A DNA stretch of 33,589 nt from Clostridium sp. HBUAS56010 (GCF_007115105.1 NZ_SULJ01000003.1:266107-299695), one strand, 5' to 3'. Counted from the stretch's first letter, positions 7,828 to 17,173 are shown. Notes: generated by a model not told the origin, from the sequence alone. Numbers and translations: made by a program.

Positions 7828-8370
7828 ATGAAAAAAATTATCGTCTATGCGTCACGTTATGGAACTTCTAAAGAATATGCTGCGCAAATAGCCAGTAAGA
7901 AAAATTATCCCGTTGTCCCTTTGGAAGAACATATAAACCTGGTCAATCCGTATGATGAAATAATCTTTATTGCCCCTGTTTATATGGGAAAAATCATGTC
8001 TCTTGAAAAATTTATAAAAATGGCTGATAAATGGGAAAGCAAAAAAATAACAGTTATTACAGTCGGCGTCTACAATCCCAACAGAAAAAGCAACACCTCC
8101 ATTCTCCAGGAAAAAATCAAAAGAGTGGTAGAAAAAACAAATCTTAATCTGCAGAACATCTATCACTTATATGGAAATCTACACTTAGAAGACCTCTCTT
8201 TTCTACATAAAACCTTAATTAATACTCTCTATAAGACCGCAAAGAAAAAAAGTCTGGAACAGTTAAATGAAGACGAGAAAGATATCATAAAGGCTTATGA
8301 AAAAAAATACTCGAAAGCGCTGCAGCGATTAAACAGATACAACAAGATCTATAACGCTGTCTCTACTTAA
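7828..8370 (+). CDS. Flavodoxin-domain protein
   Basis: 180 residues. The N-terminus has the flavodoxin phosphate loop (YASRYGTSKEYA, residues 6-17). IIFIAPVYMGKI (about 46-57) is the second flavin-contact loop. It resembles the HemG/protoporphyrinogen-oxidase-like and clostridial flavodoxin families, which carry electrons via FMN. The C-terminal third is Lys-rich and helical and is not typical of a plain flavodoxin. An upstream ATG at 7798 is in frame, but GAGGGGAA lies close before ATG 7828 and the family begins with MKKIIVYAS, so 7828 is chosen. It has its own promoter. No clear redox partner is adjacent. Confidence 0.85.
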   Translation: MKKIIVYASRYGTSKEYAAQIASKKNYPVVPLEEHINLVNPYDEIIFIAPVYMGKIMSLEKFIKMADKWESKKITVITVGVYNPNRKSNTSILQEKIKRVVEKTNLNLQNIYHLYGNLHLEDLSFLHKTLINTLYKTAKKKSLEQLNEDEKDIIKAYEKKYSKALQRLNRYNKIYNAVST

Positions 8371-8432
8371 TCCAAGCATAGGCATCTGCTCCCTTTTTGT
8401 CAATCATTAAAATTCGATTTAAATAAAAAATA

Positions 8433-8461
8433 TTGCCTTCTTATTTTTTTCGTGCTATTAT
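8433..8461 (+). promoter_or_regulatory. Promoter for the UvrA-like/MarR operon
   Basis: TTGCCT, 17 bases, TATTAT. Transcription would start near 8468, which rules out the in-frame ATG-like start at 8452 and supports translation from 8518. Confidence 0.6.
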
Positions 8462-8517
8462 ATATTTTACCCAATCAACTATTTACCAGGTCATATAATA
8501 TGCAGAAAGGCAAAAAC

Positions 8518-10803
8518 ATGTCAAACGATCAGATTCAGATAACTGGAGCAAGAGAACGTAACTTAAAAAACATCAGCATCAGCATACCCAAAAAGAAGAT
8601 CACTGTATTTACAGGCGTTTCCGGTTCCGGGAAGTCATCTTTGGTCTTTGATACCATTGCCGCAGAATCCCAAAGACAATTAAACGAGACCTATACCAGC
8701 TTTATCCGCCACCGCCTGCCTCATTACGGCAAGCCGGATGTGGATTCCATGGAAGGACTTTCCGTAGCATTTATCATCAATCAAAAACGGTTAGGGGGTA
8801 ATGCCAGGTCTACCGTAGGAACTGTAACGGACATTTATACCCTTCTTCGCCTTCTGTTCTCCCGGATTGGAGAACCATTTACCGGCTATTCGGAAAGCTT
8901 TTCCTTTAATAATCCTGCTGGAATGTGTGAGCACTGCCAGGGGCTCGGCACCAGGGAAACCCTTAACATTGATCGTTTGATCGACAAAGAAAAGTCTTTA
9001 CTGGATGGTGCCATACACTTTCCTACCTTTGAACCCGGTGGCTGGCGGCTTACCCGTTATCTTTACTCCGGATTTTTTGATAACCATAAAAAGATAAAAG
9101 ATTTCACCCAGGAAGAGATGGATCTTCTGCTCCATGCTGATGGGATAAAAGTAACCAACCCCGACCCAAAGTGGCATAAAACCGCTCTCTATGAGGGGCT
9201 GATTCCCCGTATTGAACGAAGCTTTCTAAAAAAGGAAGATGGAGAAAAGATAAAATACAGCAAAGACATTGAAACATTTATCTCCAGAGAACTCTGTCCT
9301 TATTGCCATGGTGCACGGCTTAATGATCAGGTTCTTTCCTGTAAAATTAATGGGAAAAATATTTCAGAATGTGCCGACATGCAGATAAACCAGTTATTAA
9401 ACTTCCTAAAAACCATTGATGCGCCCATAGCCGTTCCTATTCTTTCCGAACTGACAGAAAGACTGAAGCACATGATTTCCATTGGACTGGATTATTTAAG
9501 TCTGAGCCGGGAGACCTCCACCCTTTCCGGCGGAGAATCCCAGCGGATTAAAATTGTCTGCCAGTTAGGAAGCAGTCTGACCGACCTCACCTATATTTTT
9601 GATGAGCCAAGTATTGGACTTCACCCACATGATATTAAAAAAATCAACCAGCTCATGAAGCTTTTAAGGGACAAAGGAAATACCGTATTGATTGTAGAAC
9701 ATGATCCTGATATTATTGAGATTGCAGATCATGTAGTTGACATGGGACCCGGAGCTGGAATCCATGGGGGAACGATCATGTATCAGGGGGATTTTAAGGG
9801 ATTAAAAACCTCTGGTACGCTTACCGGAATTTCCCTCTCCCGCAGCGCTCAATTAAAACAGAATCTGCGCACCCCCAGGGGCTGGCTCACTATTTCCAAT
9901 GCAGCCAAACACAATTTAAAGAATGTTTCCGTTTCCATCCCAAAGGGTGTTATGACCGTTATCACCGGGGTTGCCGGATCTGGAAAGAGTACGCTGATTA
10001 ATCAGGTTCTTCCAGAATTTTATTCAGAGATCATTTTTATTGATCAAAAGGGAGTACAAGCATCAAAACGTTCCAATCTTGCCACTTTTACAGGAATTTT
10101 CGATAACATCAGAAAACTTTTTGCAAAAGAAAGCGGTATCAGCCCTTCTTTGTTCAGCTTTAATTCCAAAGGTGCCTGTCCAGTCTGCAAAGGTCTTGGG
10201 GTTACCGAAACCGACCTGGCATTCATGGACACCGTTTCCACAGTCTGTGAGGAATGCCATGGGAAACGATACACAAAAGAAGTCCTTGAATGCAGATTCA
10301 GAGGGAAAAATATCGGAGAAGTGCTTAATATGACGGTATCCGAGGCGTTGGATTTTTTCCGGGAACCGGAGATAAGAACGGTTCTCAAACGGCTTACTGA
10401 TGTGGGCATCACCTACATTCCCTTAGGACAGCCCTTAAATACCTTATCTGGCGGAGAACTGCAGCGAATTAAACTGGCTGCAGAATTGGAGCATGGAAAC
10501 CAGATTTACGTTCTGGACGAACCCTCCACCGGGCTTCATATGGCAGATATCAGCCAGTTAATTCAGGTTATGAACCGGCTTGTGGATCAAAACTCCACAC
10601 TCCTTGTTATCGAGCATAATCTGGAAATCATGTGCCAGGCAGACTGGATTATTGACTTAGGGCCATATGCAGGACAAAACGGGGGAAACATTTTGTATTC
10701 AGGCGTACCAAAGGAGATTATTTTCTGCAAAGAATCTATCACAGGCACTTATTTAAAAAACTATCTCAGCAAAAACCGGAGGCTGCCCAATGACTGTAAA
10801 TAA
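8518..10803 (+). CDS. UvrA-like ABC ATPase (UvrA paralogue, probable drug-resistance type)
   Basis: 761 residues, shorter than canonical UvrA (about 940). It has two UvrA-type ABC halves. The Walker A motifs are GVSGSGKSS (about residue 33) and GVAGSGKST (about 485). The signatures are TLSGGESQRIKI and TLSGGELQRIKL, and the Walker B motifs are IFDEPSIGLHP and VLDEPSTGLHM. Four CxxC pairs (CEHC, CPYC, CPVC, CEEC) give two zinc modules. The shortened insert suggests loss or reduction of the UvrB-contact region, as in UvrA2/DrrC-like paralogues tied to resistance to DNA-binding drugs. An AGAAAGG site lies before ATG 8518. The gene overlaps the following MarR regulator by 14 bases, which fits an inducible stress or drug operon. 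Confidence 0.88.
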   Translation: MSNDQIQITGARERNLKNISISIPKKKITVFTGVSGSGKSSLVFDTIAAESQRQLNETYTSFIRHRLPHYGKPDVDSMEGLSVAFIINQKRLGGNARSTVGTVTDIYTLLRLLFSRIGEPFTGYSESFSFNNPAGMCEHCQGLGTRETLNIDRLIDKEKSLLDGAIHFPTFEPGGWRLTRYLYSGFFDNHKKIKDFTQEEMDLLLHADGIKVTNPDPKWHKTALYEGLIPRIERSFLKKEDGEKIKYSKDIETFISRELCPYCHGARLNDQVLSCKINGKNISECADMQINQLLNFLKTIDAPIAVPILSELTERLKHMISIGLDYLSLSRETSTLSGGESQRIKIVCQLGSSLTDLTYIFDEPSIGLHPHDIKKINQLMKLLRDKGNTVLIVEHDPDIIEIADHVVDMGPGAGIHGGTIMYQGDFKGLKTSGTLTGISLSRSAQLKQNLRTPRGWLTISNAAKHNLKNVSVSIPKGVMTVITGVAGSGKSTLINQVLPEFYSEIIFIDQKGVQASKRSNLATFTGIFDNIRKLFAKESGISPSLFSFNSKGACPVCKGLGVTETDLAFMDTVSTVCEECHGKRYTKEVLECRFRGKNIGEVLNMTVSEALDFFREPEIRTVLKRLTDVGITYIPLGQPLNTLSGGELQRIKLAAELEHGNQIYVLDEPSTGLHMADISQLIQVMNRLVDQNSTLLVIEHNLEIMCQADWIIDLGPYAGQNGGNILYSGVPKEIIFCKESITGTYLKNYLSKNRRLPNDCK

Positions 10804-11212
10804 ATTAGAAGAACACTATGTTCCCTTTCAATGTATGATTGTTTCCAGTACAAACCGTTTTCAAGTGGAAGGTGTCTCAACAGCCCAGTACTATATCCTG
10901 GATACCCTTTTCAAACAGGGACCAATGACCGCAAAAGAACTGGCTGAAAAAAAGGGTATATCCCAGTCCGGAATATCCAAACTAATCAAACGGCTTCTGG
11001 AAAAGAACTACGTCCTTCAACAGCGGCAGACAGAAGACCGCCGTTCCTATTACATTCTGCTGACTGATGATGGAAGGAACTTTTTAAAACGGGTTGAAAC
11101 AATGGGAAATGAAGTCATGAACCTGATTGAAGAAGCGTTGACACCGGAAGAAGTGGAATCATTTGCATCCTTGTGTCGGAAAATTACCAATCTCTATGAT
11201 CAAAAACAATAA
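10790..11212 (+). CDS. MarR-family transcriptional regulator
   Basis: 140 residues with a winged helix: helix-turn-helix MTAKELAEKKGISQSGISKL (about 45-64), then the MarR wing with the conserved D-R-R (QTEDRRSYYILLTDDG). GGAGG lies 7 bases before ATG, and the gene overlaps the end of the UvrA-like gene, so both are made from one mRNA. MarR proteins bind palindromic operators and let go on ligand or oxidant binding. By position it most likely controls its own operon, but I could not find a convincing inverted repeat at the upstream promoter. Confidence 0.9.
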   Translation: MTVNKLEEHYVPFQCMIVSSTNRFQVEGVSTAQYYILDTLFKQGPMTAKELAEKKGISQSGISKLIKRLLEKNYVLQQRQTEDRRSYYILLTDDGRNFLKRVETMGNEVMNLIEEALTPEEVESFASLCRKITNLYDQKQ

Positions 11213-11216
11213 CGCG

Positions 11217-11246
11217 AAAACGTCCCAGGACAGCCAGGGACGTTTT
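11217..11246. terminator. Bidirectional terminator between marR-like and GlgX-like genes
   Basis: AAAACGTCCC and GGGACGTTTT form a perfect 10-base stem with a 10-base loop. The two genes converge here, so it can serve both. Confidence 0.75.
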
Positions 11247-11247
11247 C

Positions 11248-13074
11248 CTATTTCTCTATTAACACAACAATTGTTCTTGCCGGAACCAGGTAGCGCCTGC
11301 TCTCTACCTTAAGCTGTTCTTCCTGTTCATCTATACCATTCACATTCTTTTCATTGGTCTGATATAACACATACCATGGTTTACCCCTTTTTCCGTTAGG
11401 AAGATCAAACTCATGAGGTTCCCAGTGCATGTTGCAGGCGAGATAAAAGCTGTGGTCCGTTTTTCCATCGGGTGTTACCCCGTACTCCCCGCAATAAAGC
11501 ACTCCAAGCTGCCGTCTGAAATTTTCATATTCCGGACACCAGGCTCTTACTCCATGGTAGGAAAGATCCGGCAGACCACAGGCAAGATAGTCCATAAGCC
11601 TTGGCTCTTCCTTTTGATGAAACACCGGATGAGACTTGCGAAATGCAATTAAATTCTTCACAAAGAAAAAAAGATCCTGATTCTTCTTTTTTAAATTCCA
11701 GTTCAGCCATGTCACTTCATTGTCCTGACAATACGCATTGTTATTGCCGGACTGGGAATTGCCAAATTCATCTCCAGCCAGGAATAAAGGAGTCCCCTGA
11801 CTTAACATCAAAAGAAGAAAGGCATTGCGAAGCTGCCTTTTTCTCAATTCCAGAACAGATCTTTTTTTGGTCGCCCCCTCCACACCGCAGTTCCAGGAAT
11901 AGTTATAAGGATTGCCGTCCTGATTGTTCTCCCCATTTTCTTCATTATGTCTGGTGTCATAGGATACCATATCCATCATGGTAAACCCATTGGTGCCTGC
12001 CATATAGTTGATAACAGCCCGGTCCGCCGGATTTCTTCTGATGTGAAAAGCCAGGGATTTCATCTGATCCTCATCCCCCTTTAAGGTTCGGCGCATATCC
12101 ACCAGAAATCCGTCATTGCACTCTCCAAGGTGTCTGTTACCTGATATTTTTTCCTCCCAGGAGTTGGCAATCAGCTTGACTCTGCTCAAATAAGGATCCG
12201 ACTTTAGAAGTTCCTGCGGAAAAATACCGGCTAAATGAATTCCGTCCACATGAAATTCATTCACCCAGAACCGAACCACATCAAGGACAAACGATGCCGG
12301 CTCTTTTCCCGTAAAATAAAGTTCTGTAATCAGCTCGATCCCATGATCATGAAGCGTTTTCACAAGCATTTTAAACTCTGTCACAGGGTCCGCCTCGTCA
12401 GAGGCAAAAGATGCCTTGGGTGAAAAATAATATCCCGGTGCATATCCCCAATAATTTAATTTTCCAGTGGGTTTATCCACACCATAAGGGTTTCCAGGCA
12501 CATAGTCGGGTATAACCACCTCCTGAAACTCATTGACAGGCAAAAGTTCCACTGCCGTAATTCCTAATTCTTTCAAATAAGGAATCTTCTCCATTATTCC
12601 AAGAAAGGTTCCCTTTCCTTTTACACCGGAGGAACTGTGTTTTGTAAATCCCCGGCAATGAATCCGGTAAATGATTGTTTCTTCAAACGGTGTCTCAAGA
12701 ATCCGATCACCCTCCCAGTCAAACCCCACGATCTCAAACGGGCACTTTAAAACCTCCCCGGCATGTTCTAAATCTCCCCAGGTCTGGTGGTTTAGAAAAC
12801 GGGTTCCATATGGATCGGTAAACCGCTTTCCATCAATCTCGAAGCAATAGGAAATACCGGAAAAATCGCCTGATACCGTCATGGAAAACACATCGCCCTG
12901 TCTTGTCTCAGAAGGAAATGAAAGGGTACAACATGGTTCCTCTTCCTCCCTTTGAAACAACAGGATCCGGCAGTCTGTTCCGACAGCGGCTGTTTTTATG
13001 TGAAATCCCTCTAAAACCCTGGTAAGTCCCATAGGAAATGCCCTGTTATCAGCAATGATCCTGTATTCTCCCAT
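11248..13074 (-). CDS. GlgX/pullulanase-like GH13 protein with degenerate active site (predicted pseudoenzyme)
   Basis: 608 residues. A CBM48-like N-terminal domain (about 10-100) precedes a GH13 barrel of the glycogen-debranching type, seen in GFTMMDMVSYD, NEENGENNQDG, SWNCGVEG and GTPLFLAGDEFG. Every catalytic position is changed. Region II reads VDGIHLAG, so the Asp nucleophile (position 282) is Ala. Region III reads LIANSW, so the Glu acid/base (304) is Asn. Region IV reads MAGTNGFT, so His-Asp (361-362) is Thr-Asn. Region I (DVVxNHT in active enzymes) reads ITELYFTG, and the usual loop between regions I and II is largely missing. The reading frame is intact and has a good RBS (AAAGGAG), so selection for a non-catalytic role, perhaps glycan binding or regulation, is likely. 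Last gene after xth and uup with gaps under 30 bases. Confidence 0.85.
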   Translation of the reverse strand: MGEYRIIADNRAFPMGLTRVLEGFHIKTAAVGTDCRILLFQREEEEPCCTLSFPSETRQGDVFSMTVSGDFSGISYCFEIDGKRFTDPYGTRFLNHQTWGDLEHAGEVLKCPFEIVGFDWEGDRILETPFEETIIYRIHCRGFTKHSSSGVKGKGTFLGIMEKIPYLKELGITAVELLPVNEFQEVVIPDYVPGNPYGVDKPTGKLNYWGYAPGYYFSPKASFASDEADPVTEFKMLVKTLHDHGIELITELYFTGKEPASFVLDVVRFWVNEFHVDGIHLAGIFPQELLKSDPYLSRVKLIANSWEEKISGNRHLGECNDGFLVDMRRTLKGDEDQMKSLAFHIRRNPADRAVINYMAGTNGFTMMDMVSYDTRHNEENGENNQDGNPYNYSWNCGVEGATKKRSVLELRKRQLRNAFLLLMLSQGTPLFLAGDEFGNSQSGNNNAYCQDNEVTWLNWNLKKKNQDLFFFVKNLIAFRKSHPVFHQKEEPRLMDYLACGLPDLSYHGVRAWCPEYENFRRQLGVLYCGEYGVTPDGKTDHSFYLACNMHWEPHEFDLPNGKRGKPWYVLYQTNEKNVNGIDEQEEQLKVESRRYLVPARTIVVLIEK

Positions 13075-13103
13075 TTTTTCACTCCTTTGCTTCTTCCGCT
13101 CTG

Positions 13104-14918
13104 TTACTGGTTTTTAATCTCTTCAAACCGTTCATTTAAGTACATCCAGCGCTCCATTTTCTCTTCTAAAAGCTGTTCTTTCTCTGACTTTTCCTTCATC
13201 AGATCATTCAGCCGGCTGTAATCACTTGCCGCTTTCCCAATCTGTACCTCCAGATTTTCCAGCGCTTCTTCCAATTCCCCAATATCATCTTCAATGGTTT
13301 CCCACTCTTTTTGTTCCTTATAGGTAAACTTAATCTTCCGTTCCAGTTTTGGTTTTTCTTTGATTTTTTTCTCCCCGCTGTCTGTCTTTTGCGTGGAGGG
13401 CTGATTCTGCCCCGGCAGTCCTTCTGGATATCTGACCCGGAATGCTGCCTGATAATCTGTAAAACCACCCTCATACTGGGTCACCTTTCCCTCACCTTCA
13501 AAGGCAAAGATCCGGCGTACCACCCGGTCTAAAAAGTACCGGTCATGGGAAACTGTAATGACAATTCCAGGGAAACTGTCCAGATACTCTTCCAGAATGG
13601 TTAAAGTCTGGATATCCAGATCATTGGTAGGCTCATCAAGAATAAGAACATTGGGAGCTTCCATTAGTATTTTTAACAGATAAAGCCTCCGCTTCTCTCC
13701 GCCTGAAAGCTTTTCAATGGTGGTATACTGGACACTTGAGGGAAACAAAAAACGTTCCAGCATCTGGGATGCACTGATGCTTCCATCGTTTGTCTTCACA
13801 TACTCCGCTGTATCCCGGATATAGTCAATGACCTTCCGGCTGTTATCCATATCCTCGCTCTCCTGAGAGAAATACCCCATCTTAACCGTCTGCCCAATGG
13901 TCACAGAACCGGAATCCGGTTCCAGCCACCCTGCAATAATCTTCATCAGTGTGGACTTTCCGCTTCCGTTAGGACCAATGATTCCAATGCGGTCATTTTT
14001 TAAGAAAATATAGGTAAAGTCTTTTAACAGCACCTTATCTCCATACGCTTTGCACAAATCCTCAAGTTCTACCGTAGTCCGTCCAAGACGACTGGCAATG
14101 GAATCCAGTTCCACCGCCTGGTCAAGCTCCGGCCCTTTCTGGTCCCTGAGGTTCTCAAACCGCTCGATATGAGCTTTCTGCTTGGTGGAACGCGCCCTGG
14201 CTCCCCGCTGCATCCATTCCAGTTCCACTCTCAAAAGAGACTGGCGCTTACGCTCCGTTGCCTGTTCCATGTCCAGCCGTTCTGCCTTCAGCTTTAGATA
14301 TCCCTCATAATTCGCCTGATAATTATAAAGCTTTCCCTTATCCAGCTCTACAATTCGGTTGGTAACACTGTCTAAGAAATAACGGTCATGGGTTACCATG
14401 AGAAGTGCTCCCTTAAAACGGCGAAGATAATCCTCCAGCCAGTCTGCCATGCTGCTGTCCAGGTGGTTGGTCGGCTCGTCTAATACAAGCAGATCCGTGG
14501 TAGAAAGCAGTACACTGACAAGAGCCACCCGCTTTCTCTGCCCTCCGGATAAAGTTTCCACCCTGGAATCAAAATCAAGTATTCCCAGTCTGGTCAGCAT
14601 CATCTTCGCCTGACTCTCCATATCCCATACATGGTCATGTCCTTCATTTGCCCGGACAATGCTCTGTAAAATCGTATCTCCCTCCTGGAATTCCGGATTC
14701 TGGGATAAAAAACGGATATCCAGATTTCTTCCTTTTACCACCGAGCCTTCATCCGGCACTTCAAGACCGGAAACAATCCGCAATAGCGTGGATTTGCCTG
14801 TTCCATTGATGCCGATCAGACCAATCTTATCCCCTTCATTGATGCTGAAACTGGTATCATCAAATAAAAGTCTTTCTGTATATGATTTTGTCAAATGTTC
14901 AATCGTCAGTAAATTCAT
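13104..14918 (-). CDS. uup: ABC-F ATPase, Uup-like
   Basis: 604 residues, two ABC domains and no membrane segment. Domain 1 has Walker A GINGTGKST (about 36-44), signature LSGGQRKR and Walker B LLVLDEPTNHLD. Domain 2 has GPNGSGKST, LSGGEKRR and LILDEPTNDLD. Both have SHDRYFLD switch loops. A charged linker leads to a C-terminal coiled coil (about 520-600, heptads of Glu/Leu), the hallmark of Uup among ABC-F proteins. ABC-F proteins act on the ribosome; Uup also affects transposon excision and branched DNA in E. coli. It lies 27 bases after xth and 29 before the GlgX-like gene, so all three probably share an mRNA. Confidence 0.9.
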   Translation of the reverse strand: MNLLTIEHLTKSYTERLLFDDTSFSINEGDKIGLIGINGTGKSTLLRIVSGLEVPDEGSVVKGRNLDIRFLSQNPEFQEGDTILQSIVRANEGHDHVWDMESQAKMMLTRLGILDFDSRVETLSGGQRKRVALVSVLLSTTDLLVLDEPTNHLDSSMADWLEDYLRRFKGALLMVTHDRYFLDSVTNRIVELDKGKLYNYQANYEGYLKLKAERLDMEQATERKRQSLLRVELEWMQRGARARSTKQKAHIERFENLRDQKGPELDQAVELDSIASRLGRTTVELEDLCKAYGDKVLLKDFTYIFLKNDRIGIIGPNGSGKSTLMKIIAGWLEPDSGSVTIGQTVKMGYFSQESEDMDNSRKVIDYIRDTAEYVKTNDGSISASQMLERFLFPSSVQYTTIEKLSGGEKRRLYLLKILMEAPNVLILDEPTNDLDIQTLTILEEYLDSFPGIVITVSHDRYFLDRVVRRIFAFEGEGKVTQYEGGFTDYQAAFRVRYPEGLPGQNQPSTQKTDSGEKKIKEKPKLERKIKFTYKEQKEWETIEDDIGELEEALENLEVQIGKAASDYSRLNDLMKEKSEKEQLLEEKMERWMYLNERFEEIKNQ

Positions 14919-14945
14919 TTCTTATCCATCTCTCCTGTCTTTCCT

Positions 14946-15701
14946 TTACTGGATCACAAGTTCCACCGGACAGTGGTCTGATCCCAGGACCTCTGTATGA
15001 ATCGCTGCACTCACCAGCCTGTCCTTTAAACGTTCTGAAACACAGAAATAATCAATACGCCAGCCGGCATTCTTCTCTCTGGCACGGAAACGGTACGACC
15101 ACCAGGAATATACCCCTTCCGTATCGGGATAAAAATGGCGGTAAGTGTCTACAAAGCCAGCCGCTAAAAGATCCGTGAATTTCCCACGTTCTTCATCAGT
15201 AAATCCGGCATTCTTCCGATTATTCTTTGGATTCTTTAAATCAATCTCTTTGTGCGCCACGTTTAAGTCTCCGCAGAAGATCACAGGCTTTTTTTCCTCC
15301 AGTTTTTTCAAATAAGCAAGAAATGCCTCTTCCCAGGTCATCCGATAAGGCAGACGGGCCAGCTCGTTCTGTGAATTAGGAGTATAGCAGGTAACCACAT
15401 AATAGTCTTCAAATTCTGCTGCAATCACTCTGCCTTCCTTATCATGCTCCTGGGCACCGATTCCATATGCCACAGACAACGGCTCCTCTTTGGTAAAAAG
15501 AGCAGTCCCTGAGTATCCCTTTTTCTCCGCATAGTTCCAGTACTGGTAATAACCAGGAGTAGGAAGATCAATCTGTCCCTCCTGAAGCTTGCTTTCCTGG
15601 ATACAGAATACATCTGCATCCATTTCCTTAAAATAATCCAAAAAACCTTTCTGCACGCAGGCACGAAGACCGTTTACATTCCAGGATATCATTTTTTTCA
15701 T
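14946..15701 (-). CDS. xth: Exodeoxyribonuclease III (AP endonuclease)
   Basis: 251 residues, full length for ExoIII/ExoA. Expected residues are present: N in SWNVNGLRA, the metal-binding E in CIQESKLQ, Y in CYTPNS, D and N in [12 protein letters not shown], and the closing D-H in GSDHCPVEL. Family role: 3'-5' exonuclease and AP endonuclease in base-excision repair. An in-frame ATG at 15710 lies two bases after GAGG, too close. GAGGTGA is 8 bases from ATG 15701, so 15701 is preferred. It is probably the first gene of the xth-uup-glgX-like operon, with an extended -10 promoter just upstream. Confidence 0.93.
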   Translation of the reverse strand: MKKMISWNVNGLRACVQKGFLDYFKEMDADVFCIQESKLQEGQIDLPTPGYYQYWNYAEKKGYSGTALFTKEEPLSVAYGIGAQEHDKEGRVIAAEFEDYYVVTCYTPNSQNELARLPYRMTWEEAFLAYLKKLEEKKPVIFCGDLNVAHKEIDLKNPKNNRKNAGFTDEERGKFTDLLAAGFVDTYRHFYPDTEGVYSWWSYRFRAREKNAGWRIDYFCVSERLKDRLVSAAIHTEVLGSDHCPVELVIQ

Positions 15702-15730
15702 CGCATTCACCTCAATTCAAAGATAGGAAC

Positions 15731-15739
15731 AGTATACCA
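15731..15739 (-). promoter_or_regulatory. Extended -10 promoter element for xth
   Basis: Minus strand TGGTATACT, an extended -10 (TGnTATACT), about 30 bases before the chosen start. The -35 is poor. Confidence 0.4.
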
Positions 15740-15755
15740 TTTTCCCGGTCATTCG

Positions 15756-15794
15756 AAAAGGGGCAGTCCCACGAAACATGGAACTGCCCCTTTT
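15756..15794. terminator. Terminator after cbiN
   Basis: AAAAGGGGCAGT pairs perfectly with ACTGCCCCTTTT around a 15-base loop. On the minus strand it ends the cbiMN transcript before xth. Confidence 0.8.
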
Positions 15795-15800
15795 TAACCA

Positions 15801-16121
15801 TTAACCCGCCTGTTTATCCTGCCATTTCTTTCTCTCTACAAATCGACCCATGAAGAATGCGAAAACTCCCACTCCGATTCCGGTCTGGAGACAAAAGAGA
15901 AGACTTTCCACCTCTCCCGGAAGCTCTCCTCCCAGCACGGTTTCAAACACAGGCGTAAACCATGGTTCGTATTCCTCGCCGCGGATCTCTGAGATCATCT
16001 GACTTCCGGCATCATCGGAACCGCCGAACTCTGCTCCTTTTACCAGGAAAAGAGGAATGACCGCAATAAGGCAAACCACAATTAAAAGTATGGCTGCAAT
16101 CTGTTTGTTTTTCTTTGTCAT
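15801..16121 (-). CDS. cbiN: CbiN, cobalt ECF transporter subunit
   Basis: 106 residues with two membrane segments (about 8-26 and 78-93) and an extracytoplasmic loop. Family marks are AEFGGSDD after the first helix, PWFTPVFE in the loop and ESLLFCLQTGIGVG before the second helix. CbiN is the small partner that helps CbiM take up Co2+. It starts two bases after the cbiM stop, with AAGGAGG inside the end of cbiM, so the pair is coupled. It is under the cobalamin riboswitch upstream of cbiM. Confidence 0.93.
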   Translation of the reverse strand: MTKKNKQIAAILLIVVCLIAVIPLFLVKGAEFGGSDDAGSQMISEIRGEEYEPWFTPVFETVLGGELPGEVESLLFCLQTGIGVGVFAFFMGRFVERKKWQDKQAG

Positions 16122-16122
16122 G

Positions 16123-16872
16123 TTACCTTACCTCCTTTTTAAATCCGATTGCCTTTAACTCTGGAAGCGCGTAAGTTTCAAGAGTCATAATAATAATTGC
16201 CGTAAGAATTCCTTCAATTACTGCAAGCGGAACCTGGGTCGGCGCAAATACACCTAGAAATTTCACTGCCGAAGCGCCAACGCCTCCAACTTCTGAAGGG
16301 TATGCCAAAGCCAACTGTATACTGGTGATACAATAGGTAAAGAGATCGCCCAGCATGGCAGCCAGAAATACGCTGACATATTTATTTACTTTTAACGCTT
16401 TACATAACTGATAGATTCCAAAAGATAAAAATGGACCTGCAATTGCCATGGAAAAGGTGTTAGCCCCTAAGGTGGTAAGACCTCCATGTGCCAATAAAAT
16501 CGCCTGGAAAATCAAAACAATCATTCCTAAAATACTGACTGCCGACGGTCCAAACAAAATGGCTCCCAACCCGGTTCCTGTCATGTGGGAACAACTTCCC
16601 GTAACAGACGGAATCTTTAAAGAAGAAATCACAAAGATAAATGCCCCGGACATTGCCAGTATAGTCATGGCTCTCCGGTTCTCTTTCATTGTCTTCTTCA
16701 TGGAGAAGAATCCTGCTGCCAGAAATGGTACACACAAAGCTCCCCAGGCAATGCAATATCCCACTGGAAGATATCCCTCCATAATGTGCATGGCAAAAGC
16801 GCTTGGAACAATTCCAAAAGCCAGTGCGAATGCAACTGCCAGTTTCATAATACGTTTTTCTTTCTTACTCAT
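16123..16872 (-). CDS. cbiM: CbiM, substrate-binding subunit of cobalt ECF transporter
   Basis: 249 residues. A signal peptide (about 1-27, ending SAFA) should be cut to expose Met-His in MHIMEGYLP, the N-terminus that binds the metal in CbiM/NikM. Six or so membrane helices follow. [17 protein letters not shown] carries conserved His and Gly, and [16 protein letters not shown] is typical of the family. A longer reading begins at 16923, but AAGGGAGA lies 7 bases before ATG 16872. Regulation: a cobalamin riboswitch and an intrinsic terminator directly upstream, so high B12 should switch it off. Ni2+ rather than Co2+ is possible by family, but the B12 switch points to cobalt. Confidence 0.94.
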   Translation of the reverse strand: MSKKEKRIMKLAVAFALAFGIVPSAFAMHIMEGYLPVGYCIAWGALCVPFLAAGFFSMKKTMKENRRAMTILAMSGAFIFVISSLKIPSVTGSCSHMTGTGLGAILFGPSAVSILGMIVLIFQAILLAHGGLTTLGANTFSMAIAGPFLSFGIYQLCKALKVNKYVSVFLAAMLGDLFTYCITSIQLALAYPSEVGGVGASAVKFLGVFAPTQVPLAVIEGILTAIIIMTLETYALPELKAIGFKKEVR

Positions 16873-16962
16873 TGTTATTCTCCCTTTCAATAAAATAAGC
16901 ACCTGATATCCGATGATTCCCACTCATCAGACAGGCGCTTTCCTGCGGAATTTTTGTACAAC

Positions 16963-16985
16963 AAAAAGACCTCCAGGTACAGGTC
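16963..16985 (-). terminator. Terminator in the riboswitch expression platform
   Basis: Minus strand GACCT-loop-AGGTC followed by five T, about 90 bases before the cbiM start and just after the aptamer. It fits a transcription-stop output of the B12 switch. Confidence 0.55.
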
Positions 16986-17013
16986 ATCTCTCGTAACCCG
17001 TACACAGCGAAAT

Positions 17014-17173
17014 AAAAGGCAGGTCTTCTGACTCATGCTTCCTCACAACAGTTTCTCTTCCCAGTTTCCCAGTGATCCATCAAACTGTGCTCCACACTTA
17101 CAGCGGCGGGACCGTAAGGGATTCACACCCTTTTCCCTATTATCCTGCGGAGAATGTTCACAGGCACCTTTCA
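17014..17173 (-). ncRNA. Cobalamin riboswitch
   Basis: The minus-strand RNA has the B12-aptamer hallmarks in order: an AAAGGTGCC 5' arm, AGGGAAAAGGGTGTGAATCC, GGTCCCGCCGCTGTAAG, CACTGGGAAACTGGGAAG, then GAGTCAGAAGACCTGCC and a closing CCTTTT arm. It sits between cbiO and cbiM, behind its own promoter, and so controls cbiMN only. Confidence 0.92.

Noticed and set aside
10044-10412. Minus-strand ORF inside the UvrA-like gene
   Set aside because: It is a shadow of the coding strand without motif or ribosome site.
11601-11984. Plus-strand 127-codon ORF inside the GlgX-like gene
   Set aside because: It is antisense to a well-supported gene, has no recognisable domain and lacks a ribosome site.
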